Assembly: GCA_947447355.1 (NCBI GenBank)
Contig: CANFJF010000006.1
Location: forward strand, 25,258-89,257
From: Comamonadaceae bacterium
GTDB lineage: Bacteria; Pseudomonadota; Gammaproteobacteria; Burkholderiales; Burkholderiaceae_C
DNA: 64,000 nucleotides
Reading direction: 5' to 3'
This document shows positions 44,906 through 53,831 of this stretch, piece by piece (the stretch's first letter is position 1; each line of letters starts with the position of its first letter). The translations under genes were made by a program, and so were the position numbers. The notes beneath the pieces were generated by a model. It worked only from the letters and a program-made list of their open reading frames with translations, was not told the origin of the DNA and did no database searches.

Positions 44906-45276
44906 CAATCGGAATGATACTGCCATCGACCGCCAGATCAATCAGTAAGAAGGCGCCCCATATAGGCCGGCGCTGGACGTGGCGTTATCAGCGTCATCAG
45001 ATCGCTCCAAGGCATCTCCTGCGGTGTCTCCTGTCATGTCGGGCTTGTCCTGGAATTTGCGTAAACGCCTGTGAACACTCCAAACTCCACCCAACGCTCA
45101 TGTCAAAGAAAATCGGTTTCAACTATTGAGCACTTGTCAATACAGGTTCACCTGTATATAAAACCCGCCCACGTCAGCGATTTGCGCATTAAAGTCCAAG
45201 GCGGCAATTTTCACTTTCAACATCGACTCAACTGGCTAGGGCGTAGCCTTTGTTGTCTAAATCTAAGCTCTCTTGT
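44906..45276. other. Intergenic region upstream of the MetE-like gene
   Basis: 371 bp without a recognised gene. The right half holds a clear promoter-operator (45134-45162). The left half (44942-45130) contains no repeat, hairpin or gene fragment that I can name. The leader between the promoter and the ATG at 45277 is about 110 bases. Confidence 0.55.
45134..45162 (+). promoter_or_regulatory. Promoter with an operator palindrome filling the spacer
   Basis: TTGTCA (45134-45139), a 17-bp spacer, then TATAAA (45157-45162). Inside the spacer lies the perfect palindrome ATACAGGT-TC-ACCTGTAT (45140-45157), 8-bp arms. A repressor dimer bound there would block RNA polymerase fully. The MetE-like gene starts 115 bp downstream. 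The regulator is unknown; neither LysR gene in the window has a matching T-N11-A site here. Confidence 0.75.
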
Positions 45277-46326
45277 ATGACCACAAGCACAACACAGAAG
45301 ATCCTCCCGACGACCGTCGTCGGCAGTTACCCCCAACCTGCATGGTTGGTTGACCACGTACTGCTCGCGCAAGGGGTGCCGCGCACACGCCTGCACGAGC
45401 TTTGGCGCATCGCGCCGGAGCAGCTTCAAGCCGCCCAAGATGACGCGACACGACTGGCTATACAGGATATGGAACGCGCAGGCATCGACATCATCACGGA
45501 TGGCGAGATCCGGCGCGAAAGCTATTCAAATCGCTTTGCCAATGCATTGGATGGCGTCGATGATGAAAACCCTGCGGCCATCCGCTCAAAAAACGGTCTT
45601 GAAACGCTGATTCCGCGGGTCGTTGGCAAGATCGCGCGCGCGCACTCGGTGGAGGTCGATGACTTTACATTTTTAAAAAATCACACAGACCGCTTGACCA
45701 AGGTCACACTGCCAGGCCCTTTCACGATGGGTCAGCAAGCCAAAGACGAGTACTACCACGACGAAGAGGCCATGGTCATGGATTTTGCTGCGGCCGTAAA
45801 CGCCGAAGCACTGGCCTTGCAAGCCGCAGGGGCCAATTTCATTCAACTTGACGAGCCCTGGTTGCGTCACAACCCAGACGCCGCTAATCGCTATGCGGTC
45901 AAAGCCATTAACCGTGCGCTGCAAGGCATCAGCGTGCCCACTGTGGTGCACCTGTGCTTTGGCTATGCAGCCGTGGTGAAAGGGCAAAAGCCAACAGGCT
46001 ATTCGTTTCTACCGGGTTTGAGTGATTCGATTGCCACGCAAATTTCGATTGAAGCCGCGCAACCCAAACTGGATCTTGGCGTACTGGTCGACTTAGCGGG
46101 TAAAAAAATCATGCTCGGGGTGTTGGACTTGGGCAATCTGCAAATCGAAACGGCTGAGCAGGTGGCGACCCGCATTCGTGCCGGGTTGAAATATGTCAAA
46201 GCCGAGCAACTGATCCCTGCGCCAGACTGTGGCATGAAGTACCTACCCCGCGACATCGCTTTCGGAAAACTCCGCGCCCTCGCGCAAGGTGCAGAACTTG
46301 TTCGCGCGGAGCTTGGTGCTCTTTAA
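45277..46326 (+). CDS. Cobalamin-independent methionine synthase C-terminal family protein
   Basis: 349 residues from ATG 45277. It corresponds only to the C-terminal (UROD/MetE-like) barrel: TTVVGSYPQPAWL at the start, GIDIITDGEIRRESYSNRF, ANFIQLDEPWL, then HLCFGYA and PAPDCGMKYLPRD, where the His-x-Cys and the distal Cys are the zinc ligands that bind homocysteine thiolate. The MetE N-terminal half is absent, as in archaeal-type MetE and several methyltransferases of unclear donor. It may methylate homocysteine or another thiol, or cleave a thioether. Confidence 0.85.
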   Translation: MTTSTTQKILPTTVVGSYPQPAWLVDHVLLAQGVPRTRLHELWRIAPEQLQAAQDDATRLAIQDMERAGIDIITDGEIRRESYSNRFANALDGVDDENPAAIRSKNGLETLIPRVVGKIARAHSVEVDDFTFLKNHTDRLTKVTLPGPFTMGQQAKDEYYHDEEAMVMDFAAAVNAEALALQAAGANFIQLDEPWLRHNPDAANRYAVKAINRALQGISVPTVVHLCFGYAAVVKGQKPTGYSFLPGLSDSIATQISIEAAQPKLDLGVLVDLAGKKIMLGVLDLGNLQIETAEQVATRIRAGLKYVKAEQLIPAPDCGMKYLPRDIAFGKLRALAQGAELVRAELGAL

Positions 46327-46362
46327 AACAAAAAACCCGCTAGGCCATTAGGCGTGCGGGTT
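46327..46362 (-). terminator. Rho-independent terminator of the tRNA-Gly gene
   Basis: On the minus strand AACCCGC, a 15-base loop containing a nested GCC/GGC pair, then GCGGGTT followed by TTTTGTTTT. It lies 35 bp beyond the tRNA 3' end. The T-tract is on the minus-strand side only, so it serves the tRNA; it may also help end the convergent MetE-like gene. Confidence 0.8.
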
Positions 46363-46396
46363 CTGAGGTGTTGTGATGCGTTAAAAAACGATCAGA

Positions 46397-46470
46397 TGGA
46401 GCGGGTAGAGGGAATCGAACCCTCGTGGCTTGCTTGGGAAGCAAGAACTCTACCATTGAGCTATACCCGC
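46397..46470 (-). tRNA. tRNA-Gly (anticodon CCC)
   Basis: Minus strand reads GCGGGTATAGCTCAATGGTA at the 5' end. Acceptor stem GCGGGTA pairs with TACCCGC, D-loop AGCTCAATGGTAGA, anticodon stem CTTGC/GCAAG around TTCCCAA (anticodon CCC, codon GGG), T-arm GAGGGTTCGATTCCCTC. An encoded CCA follows the discriminator (TCCA). The layout closely matches E. coli tRNA-Gly(CCC). Confidence 0.97.
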
Positions 46471-46491
46471 AGTGGCCTGTATTTTAGCCCG

Positions 46492-47595
46492 TCAAAACAG
46501 GATGGCGTAACCCATTGCGGCGCCGATCCCCAGAAAAGGAATCGAATAGGCATGAAACACCAGCCATGCCTTGCGGTCGCCGCACATGCGCAGGGCGATC
46601 AGGTTCGCCAGTGAGCCGACCATGAAACCGAAGCCACCGATGTTCACCCCATAGGCGATCACCCGCCAGTTGTCGGTGTACTCGGTCAGTGCAATGGCAA
46701 CTGGCACGTTGCTGATGATCTGCGACGCAGCCATGCTGGCGAGGTAAAGATTCAGCGCTTGGTCGAGTTCGAGTCCTTGCAGGGTGTCACGCACGATGCC
46801 CAGACCGGCCAGCAGGCGCAAGTCGATGAACATCAAGACAAACACCAACAGCAGGCCCCAGTCGAGGATGGCCAACACGTGGGCACGAAAGGCCAGAAAA
46901 ATCAGCAAGACCACCAGCACTGCCCATGGCGCGTGATGCATGTCGGTCGCCACCAAAAATGGCAGGTAAAGCACCAGTGAAACCCAGAGCAGCGGCAGGT
47001 CAAGGCGCACGGGCGGCTGCTTTGTATCGTCGCCGATTTTGATCGGTCGACTGCTGAAGGCGAAAGCCGTCACGACCAGCAACACCGTCATCAGCAGCGC
47101 CACCAAAGGCAACATGTGGAGCATGAATTCGCCAAATGAGACATGCGACAACTGCCACAAAAAGATGTTTTGCGGATTGCCGATGGGCGTCAAGGCCGAA
47201 CCTGCATTGACCGCCAGCGCTTCAAAGACGATCAGGCGCGTGGCCGGCATGTGGGTGATGCGGCAAACCCCCAGCGTCAGCGGCACCACCACGAAGAGCG
47301 CGACGTCGTTGGTCAGCACGGTGGACAGCAGAGCGGCGGCTATGACCAGCCAAACTGCCGCGGCGCGTTCGGTCGCCATCAGGCCAATCAGACGGCGCCC
47401 GAGCCAGTGCATGGCACCGCTGACTTCCAAGCCTTTGGTCAGCACCAGCAAGCCTGTCATCGCAGCAATCGTCGGCCAGTCGACCAGTGTTGGATAGCTG
47501 GCCATCCGACCGGGGTCAGCCAGGCTGAGCAAGACCAGTACAGCGAGAAGAACCAAAAAGAAAGTGTCAGCGCGCAGACTGCGCCACAGGCGCAC
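46492..47595 (-). CDS. SLC13/CitMHS-type anion transporter (YbiR-like)
   Basis: 367 residues from a GTG that follows directly on the quinone reductase stop. About ten hydrophobic helices; VLTNDVALFVVVPLTLG and NAGSALTPIGNPQNIFLWQL carry the TND and TPIGNPQN motifs of the ArsB/NhaD/CitMHS group. It probably moves an inorganic or organic anion. It is last in the eight-gene operon, so import of the pathway substrate or export of a product are both possible. Confidence 0.82.
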   Translation of the reverse strand: MRLWRSLRADTFFLVLLAVLVLLSLADPGRMASYPTLVDWPTIAAMTGLLVLTKGLEVSGAMHWLGRRLIGLMATERAAAVWLVIAAALLSTVLTNDVALFVVVPLTLGVCRITHMPATRLIVFEALAVNAGSALTPIGNPQNIFLWQLSHVSFGEFMLHMLPLVALLMTVLLVVTAFAFSSRPIKIGDDTKQPPVRLDLPLLWVSLVLYLPFLVATDMHHAPWAVLVVLLIFLAFRAHVLAILDWGLLLVFVLMFIDLRLLAGLGIVRDTLQGLELDQALNLYLASMAASQIISNVPVAIALTEYTDNWRVIAYGVNIGGFGFMVGSLANLIALRMCGDRKAWLVFHAYSIPFLGIGAAMGYAILF

Positions 47596-48573
47596 TTACA
47601 AGGTCACCACAATATTGCCAATGTCTTGTCCGGCCTCAACCGCTTCATGCGCTTGTGCGATGTCGGCCAATGCAAAAGTCCGGCTGATGGGGTGCTGCAG
47701 ACGGTTGAGCTGGAGCAGGTCGCCGAGTTGTTTCAGCGCAGCGGCCCTGTCGGCGGCTTGCAGGTCGTAGACCAAGAAGAACTTCAACTCCAGTGAGTTA
47801 GTCAGCATGGTTCTGAAGTTGATCGGCAAGTCGGTCGCCACGTTGGAGCCATAGCACACCACCCGGCCATGCGGCGCGAGTCCGCCGGCAGTCAGCAGGG
47901 CCGAGGTGGTGGAGAAATCCATGTCGATGATGACGTCGACGCCTTGGCCGTTTGTCAGCGCTTTGAGTCGTTCAGCCACCGGTTCGGTCTTGTAGAAAAC
48001 CACATCGCTGACGCCAGCGGCTTGCGCGTGCTTGGCTTTTTCGGGGGAGCCGACAGTGCCGATGACATGCGCACCCGCCAGCGACAGCAGTTGCGCCACG
48101 TAGTGACCGACAGCCGACGAGGCGGCAATCACCAGCACTTTTTTGCCGGCCACATCACCACTCAGGCGAACTGCCTGAATCGCCGTCAAGGCTGGAATGC
48201 CGAGGCAAGCGCCGGCTGCGAAATCGATGGCGTCAGGCAAGAGTGCCGCTTGGGCTGCAGGCAAGACGACGAATTCGCTGGCCGTTCCCATGGGGCGTTG
48301 CCATTGCGCGTTCCAAGTCCACACGCGCTCGCCAATTCGGCTGGCAGAGACCCCTTGACCCACTTGGTCGATGACACCAGCGCCGTCACTGTGGGGGACG
48401 ATGCGTTCGTCCGTGATGGGCCTGGCTCGACGGGATTTGACGTCTGACGGATTGACACCAGACGTCGCCATGCGAATGCGCACTTCGCCCGGGCCGGGAG
48501 TCGGATCCGGCATCTCGCCGACGATCAGAACGTCTCGGGCTTCTCCGTTTTTGCTGTACCAAGCTGCGCGCAT
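47596..48573 (-). CDS. Zinc-independent quinone oxidoreductase (MDR family)
   Basis: 325 residues. GroES-like N-terminal domain (MRAAWYSKNGEARDVLIVGE, MATSGVNPSDVKSR) and a Rossmann domain with VLVIAASSAVGHYVAQLLSL for NADPH. No zinc-binding Cys residues of the alcohol dehydrogenase type, so it is a QOR-type reductase of quinones or enones. Position: 10 bp after the hydroxyacid dehydrogenase gene, adjacent to the transporter. The substrate is unknown. Confidence 0.88.
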   Translation of the reverse strand: MRAAWYSKNGEARDVLIVGEMPDPTPGPGEVRIRMATSGVNPSDVKSRRARPITDERIVPHSDGAGVIDQVGQGVSASRIGERVWTWNAQWQRPMGTASEFVVLPAAQAALLPDAIDFAAGACLGIPALTAIQAVRLSGDVAGKKVLVIAASSAVGHYVAQLLSLAGAHVIGTVGSPEKAKHAQAAGVSDVVFYKTEPVAERLKALTNGQGVDVIIDMDFSTTSALLTAGGLAPHGRVVCYGSNVATDLPINFRTMLTNSLELKFFLVYDLQAADRAAALKQLGDLLQLNRLQHPISRTFALADIAQAHEAVEAGQDIGNIVVTL

Positions 48574-48583
48574 GAAATTCCTC

Positions 48584-49756
48584 TTAGGGTGTTGAGTGGT
48601 CTCTCAAATGAGATTTGAAGAGTAACCCAGAATGAATGTCCGCGACGGAGCAAGCACCACTCAGCTGCAGGGTCCGCGTGAACTCGTCACGGAGGATGGC
48701 CAGCGCCCGGTGTGCGCCTTCTTCGCCCGCGGCGACCGCGCCATACAGAGTGGAGCGACCCACCAGCACACCAGTAGCCCCAAGGGCGATAGCTTTGAAC
48801 ACGTCAGAGCCACGGCGTACGCCGCCGTCGAGCATCACAGGCATGCGGCCGTTGACGGCTTTGACGACAGCGGGCAGGGCGTCCAGCGTGGCGACGGCGC
48901 CGTCAAGCTGGCGGCCGCCGTGGTTGGACACCACCAACGCATCGCAGCCCATCTCGGCGAGCCGGCTCGCATCGTCGGGGCGCAAGATGCCTTTGACAAT
49001 CAGCTTGCGTGGCCATTGGTCACGGATTTTTTGCAGACTGTCCCAGTTAAACGCCGGGTCATAACTGCGGCCAACCGAAGACGCAATGGCCGTGGCGTTC
49101 TTGGCCTGCATGTCGAGCCCGATCATGTTTTCCATGACCGGCATGCCATAGCGCACGATGTCCGACAGCCAGCGCGGGTGGCACGAAAAGTCCAATAAAT
49201 TTTTAGCGGTGAAGCGAAACGGCACCGAGAAGTGGTTGCGGAAATCGCGCTCGCGCTTGCCGCCCACGGGCAAGTCGACAGTGATCATCAGCGCTTCATA
49301 GTCTGCCGCCAGCGCCCGCGCGATCAAGCCCTCTAAAAAAGGTTTGTTGCGCAAAATGTAGGCCTGAAACCAAAGCCGTCCCGGTGCTGCCTTGGCGACT
49401 TGCTCGATGGATGCCGTGGCAGCGCTTGACAGCGTGTAAGGGATGTTGGCGGCGACCGCGGCGCGGGCAATCGCAATGTCACCGCCGCGCCAACCAAAGC
49501 CCACCGCTCCCGTCGGCGCTATGGCTATTGGCAGAGCAGAAGCTTGGCCCAACAACTGAACGCCGGTCTCAACTTGAGAGACGTCGGTCAACACTTTGGG
49601 CAACAACCGAATGCGCCGGAAGGCGGCTTGGTTATCGCCCAAGGTCAACTCATCTTCAGCCCCTCCGTCGAAAAAATCGAAGATCGCTTGCGGCAGTCTG
49701 TGTCGTGCTGCGGTGCGCAGGTCTTCAATTGAAAAGGCTTTGGATGCAGTTGACAA
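48584..49756 (-). CDS. FMN-dependent alpha-hydroxyacid dehydrogenase (LldD/MdlB type)
   Basis: 390 residues from a TTG start with GGAG five bases upstream. TIM-barrel flavoenzyme oxidising L-lactate, mandelate or another 2-hydroxyacid to the oxoacid. IAIAPTGAVGFGWRGGDIAI and FQAYILRNKPFLEGLI are typical; VVSNHGGRQLDG has the catalytic His, LDGGVRRGSDVFKAIALGA binds the FMN phosphate. The stop lies near the quinone reductase start. The specific hydroxyacid cannot be told; the neighbouring TTT receptor suggests an organic acid from outside. Confidence 0.9.
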   Translation of the reverse strand: MSTASKAFSIEDLRTAARHRLPQAIFDFFDGGAEDELTLGDNQAAFRRIRLLPKVLTDVSQVETGVQLLGQASALPIAIAPTGAVGFGWRGGDIAIARAAVAANIPYTLSSAATASIEQVAKAAPGRLWFQAYILRNKPFLEGLIARALAADYEALMITVDLPVGGKRERDFRNHFSVPFRFTAKNLLDFSCHPRWLSDIVRYGMPVMENMIGLDMQAKNATAIASSVGRSYDPAFNWDSLQKIRDQWPRKLIVKGILRPDDASRLAEMGCDALVVSNHGGRQLDGAVATLDALPAVVKAVNGRMPVMLDGGVRRGSDVFKAIALGATGVLVGRSTLYGAVAAGEEGAHRALAILRDEFTRTLQLSGACSVADIHSGLLFKSHLRDHSTP

Positions 49757-49777
49757 AGTGACTCCGGCTGCAAAGAA

Positions 49778-50764
49778 TTAATTGGTCTCAGGCTTGATGT
49801 CGGCAGCCTTGATCACTGATGCCCAGCGGTCGTGGTCGCGCTTCAGGAAGGCGGCGAATTCTGTGGGCGTGTCGCCCACGATCACCGCACCCAGCTTTTC
49901 AAGCTGTGCTCTGACGTCAGGCTTGGCCAGTGCCTTGGTCATCGCATCATGCAATTTGTTGATGATGGCGGGCGATGTTTTGGCCGGTGCCAGCATGCCG
50001 ACCCAAGGCGCCGTTTCTTCAAAGCCGGGGAAACCAACTTCCGACATGGTCGGCACGTTGGGGAACTGCGGCAGGCGTTTAGCGGTGCCCACGGCGAGGA
50101 TTTGCAATCGTTTTGAGGCAACGTTCTCCGCAATACCGATCACTGGGTAAAACATGTAATCAACACGCCCGGCCATGACTTCTAGCAACGCCGGTCCATT
50201 GCCTTTGTAGGGGATGTGGAGCATTTTGGCTTTGGCTTGTGTCGCCAGCAACTCAGAGGCCAAGTGGCCAGATCCGCCAGAGCCAGAAGATCCGAATGTC
50301 ACAGCTTCCGGTTTGGTGCGGGCCTTTTTGAGCAAGTCCGCCATGCTTTTGATCGGTGAGTCGTAGGCATTGACCGCAACCAGCGGCAAGTTGGCCGCAT
50401 TGGAAATGGGTGCGAAATCTGTCTTCGGGTCGTAGCCTGCTTGTTCGCCCAGCAAGATGGGGTTGACGTTCATGCCAAGCGACGAGAACAACAGCGTGTA
50501 GCCGTCCGATGGCGCGTTGCGGACTTCGCGGGTGCCTATCATCGAGCTGGCGCCAGCCTTGTTGTCGACGATAACGCTCTGTCCCAAAGTCACCGACATG
50601 TCCCTGGCCAGCACGCGGGCGATGACGTCGGTGGGTCCGCCTGCTGCAAAGCCAACCACCAGGCGAATCGGTTTGGTCGGATAGGCATTCTGGGCCAGTG
50701 CAACGCCAGACGTGGCGACTGTGAGCGCGGCCGCCGCGAGGACTGTGAGCAGGGATTTTTTCAT
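49778..50764 (-). CDS. TTT (Bug) family periplasmic receptor 4
   Basis: 328 residues with an ordinary signal peptide (MKKSLLTVLAAAALTVATSG, cleavage near ALAQN). AYPTKPIRLVVGFAAGGPTD, NKAGASSMIGTREVRNAPSD and IPYKGNGPALLEVMAGRVDY are the family marks. It lies 21 bp before the hydroxyacid dehydrogenase gene and 55 bp after the FAH gene on the minus strand, within the long operon. Confidence 0.92.
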   Translation of the reverse strand: MKKSLLTVLAAAALTVATSGVALAQNAYPTKPIRLVVGFAAGGPTDVIARVLARDMSVTLGQSVIVDNKAGASSMIGTREVRNAPSDGYTLLFSSLGMNVNPILLGEQAGYDPKTDFAPISNAANLPLVAVNAYDSPIKSMADLLKKARTKPEAVTFGSSGSGGSGHLASELLATQAKAKMLHIPYKGNGPALLEVMAGRVDYMFYPVIGIAENVASKRLQILAVGTAKRLPQFPNVPTMSEVGFPGFEETAPWVGMLAPAKTSPAIINKLHDAMTKALAKPDVRAQLEKLGAVIVGDTPTEFAAFLKRDHDRWASVIKAADIKPETN

Positions 50765-50819
50765 GGGTGTCTCTTTATAGTGATGCCGGAAATTCAGATA
50801 GTAAAGCTAATCGGCGGCT

Positions 50820-51746
50820 TCAGGCAATCCGGTGCGTCATCACACCAACTTGGCTGACTTCCAAGCGGAGTTCATCGCCCGGCTGCAAATACACCGGCGG
50901 TTGCCGGAAGGCGCCGATGCCGGCGGGCGTGCCGGTGCCGATGACGTCGCCAGGTTCAAGCGTCATGAAACGGGACACATAAGCGATCAGCGTGGCCACT
51001 GGAAACAGCATGTCGGCGGTGCGTCCATGTTGCATTTGGGTGCCGTTCAGCCAGCAAAAAACTTCCAGCTTTTGAGGGTCGGCAATCTTATCGCGCGTCA
51101 CCAGCCACGGCCCCATGGGCGCAAAGCCGTCCATGCTTTTGGCGAATGTGGTCTGGGCTTGTGCAATATCGAACTGAAATTCGCGGGCACTCAGGTCATT
51201 CAAAACTGTGTAGCCGGCCACCAGTGACAGGGCTTCTGATTCCGGCACGTCTTTGCCATAGCCGCCGATCACGACAGCCAGTTCGACTTCGAAATCCATC
51301 TTGGCAACAGAGGCCGGCCTTGCCACGGGTGCACCCGGCGCAGCGATCGACGACGACACCTTGAAAATAATGCGTGGATTCTCGAACGGCGCCACGCCGG
51401 TTTCTTTCGCGTGGTCAGCGTAATTGCGACCGACGCCGATGATTTTTCCCGGCCGTGGCACGGGTGCGTACAACTGCAGGTCCTCGAGTTTTTCAAAGTG
51501 AACGTCGGCTTTGGTCGATGCAGTGCGGACATGGTCGTTCAGTGCCGCGATGGCGCCGCTGCCCGACTGCAGCCAGCGCAGAATGCCGCCTGTTGGGGCG
51601 TCGACACCCGCTGCAGCATTGCGGGTCACGGCCTCAGTGGATGGCGCCAGCTCAGCGACCCACGCGCTGATGTCCAGCACGCCTTGGTCGAGGACAACGC
51701 CGGTCAGCACTGGCGTGTTGCCTTTGCGGTAGCTGATGACCTTCAT
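50820..51746 (-). CDS. Fumarylacetoacetate hydrolase family protein
   Basis: 308 residues. GKIIGVGRNYADHAKETGVA, KMDFEVELAVVIGGYGKDVP with the metal-binding Glu residues, and GDVIGTGTPAGIGAF are the FAH C-terminal-domain marks. Members hydrolyse acylpyruvates, hydrate oxo-dienoates or decarboxylate oxaloacetate. In this operon a C-C bond hydrolysis or decarboxylation following ring or ether attack is likely. The start overlaps the dioxygenase stop (ATGA). Confidence 0.88.
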   Translation of the reverse strand: MKVISYRKGNTPVLTGVVLDQGVLDISAWVAELAPSTEAVTRNAAAGVDAPTGGILRWLQSGSGAIAALNDHVRTASTKADVHFEKLEDLQLYAPVPRPGKIIGVGRNYADHAKETGVAPFENPRIIFKVSSSIAAPGAPVARPASVAKMDFEVELAVVIGGYGKDVPESEALSLVAGYTVLNDLSAREFQFDIAQAQTTFAKSMDGFAPMGPWLVTRDKIADPQKLEVFCWLNGTQMQHGRTADMLFPVATLIAYVSRFMTLEPGDVIGTGTPAGIGAFRQPPVYLQPGDELRLEVSQVGVMTHRIA

Positions 51747-52618
51747 GCCGCGGCTTTGTCGAAGTAGCGGTTGGCCATGACTTGGCAGCGCTTGATGTAG
51801 CGGTGTTCGTCAGGGCGGTAGTCGGCCACGGCGTTGTGCAGCGTGCCCATGTTGTCCCACATCAACACGTCGCCGACGCTCCAACGGTGACGGTATTGGT
51901 ATTTAGCCTGCAACTGGTGCTTGAACAAAAATTCTAAAATTTCGTCACTTTCAGCTTCAGGTAGTTCGTTGATACGCATGGAATAACCCGGGTTCGCATA
52001 CAACACCGTTTTGCCCGTGATCGGGTGGGTCATGAAGATCGGATGCGGCACCGGCGGCTTGGCTGCGCGCTGGGCGTCGGTCAGCGGGGGGCGTTGGCCT
52101 TTTTCACGGCGCATTTTTTCCCAAAATTTTTCGAAGTCATGCGTGATGGTCATGCCAGCCAATTTCGTCTTGAGCGACTCAGGCAGATCGTCGTAGGCTG
52201 CATGCATGTTGCAAAACTCAGTGTTGCCAAGCGGCTCGCCGTCACGGTGCGGAATTTCAAGGCCGTAGAGCACATTGGTGAAGGCAATCATCTTGCTGTA
52301 CGACATGTCGGTGTGCCAATCTTGTCCGGCATCGCTCAGGCCGAGCGGTTTGCCGTTTTCGACTTTGTTGGACAAGATCATCACCTCGGGCAAACCGGCC
52401 TCTTGGTACATGTTGGCGACGTTGATTTCCAGCTTGCCAAAGCGCTCTGAAAATTGCTTCAGCTGAAGGCTGGTCAGCGTTTGTTGGGGGTAACTCAAGA
52501 CGCCGTATTTGCCGAGAGCTTGCTCGAGTTGCACAAACTGTGCATCGGTCAGTGGGACCGATAAATCAAGACCTTCGACACGCGCGCCTAAGGATTTTCC
52601 GCTTTCAATGAAGTTCAT
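51743..52618 (-). CDS. TauD/TfdA-family 2-oxoglutarate-dependent dioxygenase (copy 2)
   Basis: 291 residues. Fe ligands in QDWHTDMSYSKMIA (H-x-D) and TLHNAVADYRPDEHRYI (His, with the 2-oxoglutarate Arg). It is a clear paralogue of copy 1 at 39941-40867: both share FWE-MRREKG, THPITG-VLYANPG or VLYVNPG and GDVLMWDNMGTLHN-type segments. The adjacent maleylacetate reductase-type gene recalls phenoxyacetate (tfd) and related pathways in which TfdA starts the attack; that parallel is inference. Confidence 0.9.
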   Translation of the reverse strand: MNFIESGKSLGARVEGLDLSVPLTDAQFVQLEQALGKYGVLSYPQQTLTSLQLKQFSERFGKLEINVANMYQEAGLPEVMILSNKVENGKPLGLSDAGQDWHTDMSYSKMIAFTNVLYGLEIPHRDGEPLGNTEFCNMHAAYDDLPESLKTKLAGMTITHDFEKFWEKMRREKGQRPPLTDAQRAAKPPVPHPIFMTHPITGKTVLYANPGYSMRINELPEAESDEILEFLFKHQLQAKYQYRHRWSVGDVLMWDNMGTLHNAVADYRPDEHRYIKRCQVMANRYFDKAAA

Positions 52619-52652
52619 CTGAGTTCTCCGGTCAGGTGGGATGGGTGAAAAA

Positions 52653-53831
52653 TTACCAGGCGGCTAGCAAGATAGCTTCGAGTTCACTGGCGTTGCTGAC
52701 GCTGCGCGGGTTGTAGGCCAGTCCGCGTTCGTGAATTGTTTTTTCGGCCACTTCAGCAAGCTTGTCACGCGCCACGCCGAGGTCGCGCAAGCGGCTCGGC
52801 ACGCCGATAGCCTGCTGCAGTTCGTGCAACCAATGGACCAGTTGTTCGCCGGCTTCTGCAGGCAGGCCGGGCAAGTCGAGTCGGGCTGCGGCTGGCGCCA
52901 GCTCGCGCGCAGCAGCGCTGGCGTTGAAGCGCAGCGCATGCGGCAACACGGCTGAGTTGACGTCGCCATGGGCCACGCCAAAGGTGGCGCCCATGACATG
53001 GCACAAGGCGTGATGCAAACAGCTGCGGGCACTTGCCAGCACCATGCCGGACATATGCGCCGCGAGTAGCAAATTGGCGCGAGCGTTCACGTCTTGCGGC
53101 ATGGCAGCAACTTGTCGCAAGGCTTGGTCGAATTTGACAATGCCATCCAACGCAAGGATGGAGGTGATGGGCGAGCCCGACTTAGAGTACAGGCCTTCAA
53201 TGCAGTGGGCCAATCCGTTCATACCGGTGGACAGCATGACGGACGCCGGCGTGGCGAGATTCGCCACCGGGTCCAGAAAAATCACGCGACTGGCCAGTTG
53301 GGCATCCCAGAAAAGCAGCTTGATGCCTTCGGGTGTACGGATGCCCAGCGAAGGCGTGGCTTCGGCGCCGGAGGCTGTCATGGCGATCGACAAAATGGGC
53401 AGTTTAGGCTTCACCAAGTCAGGCGTCAGCACGGTGGCTGGCGGCACAAAACGAGAGGCATGTTGCGCCAGTGGCGCACCCTCGGCGAGCACCAAGGCAA
53501 CTGCCTTGGCCGTGTCGGACACACTGCCGCCACCGACGGCCACCAGCGCGTCTGCACCATGTTCGCGTGCCAGCTGGGCTACACGGTCAACGGTTGTCAG
53601 CGAGGAATGCGGCTCAATGTCTTGCACAGTCAAAAAGGGCAGGTCACCCAAGGCACTTCGGACGTCAGCCCAGACCGGACCCGCAGCCGTGCGCTGTCCA
53701 GACAGCAGCAGCGGCCGCTTGCAGCCTAGGCGAGCCAGCTCGCGACCGAGTTCAGCGACAGCGCCCGGCTTGGCAATCACCCGGGTGCGCAGCGCTTGGT
53801 GCACAAAGCTGGTGGCGCTGGAAATTTTCAT
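52653..53831 (-). CDS. Iron-containing alcohol dehydrogenase, maleylacetate reductase-like
   Basis: 392 residues. Rossmann part with VAVGGGSVSDTAKAVAL (GGGS), MTASGAEATPSLGI, and C-terminal metal region MNGLAHCIEGLYS and LHHALCHVMGATFGVAHGDV. The short length and the LHHALCHV-GATFG stretch suit the maleylacetate reductase branch, which makes 3-oxoadipate from maleylacetate. A hydroxyacid-oxoacid or 1,2-diol enzyme of the same superfamily is possible. It overlaps the NTF2-like stop (ATGA). Confidence 0.83.
   Translation of the reverse strand: MKISSATSFVHQALRTRVIAKPGAVAELGRELARLGCKRPLLLSGQRTAAGPVWADVRSALGDLPFLTVQDIEPHSSLTTVDRVAQLAREHGADALVAVGGGSVSDTAKAVALVLAEGAPLAQHASRFVPPATVLTPDLVKPKLPILSIAMTASGAEATPSLGIRTPEGIKLLFWDAQLASRVIFLDPVANLATPASVMLSTGMNGLAHCIEGLYSKSGSPITSILALDGIVKFDQALRQVAAMPQDVNARANLLLAAHMSGMVLASARSCLHHALCHVMGATFGVAHGDVNSAVLPHALRFNASAAARELAPAAARLDLPGLPAEAGEQLVHWLHELQQAIGVPSRLRDLGVARDKLAEVAEKTIHERGLAYNPRSVSNASELEAILLAAW

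Noticed and set aside
45153..45168. LexA box (CTGT followed by ATATAAAA)
   Set aside because: The left half-site fits CTGT-N8-ACAG, but the right half is CCCG. The bases are better explained by the ATACAGGT/ACCTGTAT palindrome and the -10 hexamer.
46397..46470. tRNA-Gly as an integration site for the 38.9-44.9 kb cluster
   Set aside because: No integrase gene, and I found no duplicate of the tRNA 3' end near 38.8 or 44.9 kb; the MetE-like gene also lies between.
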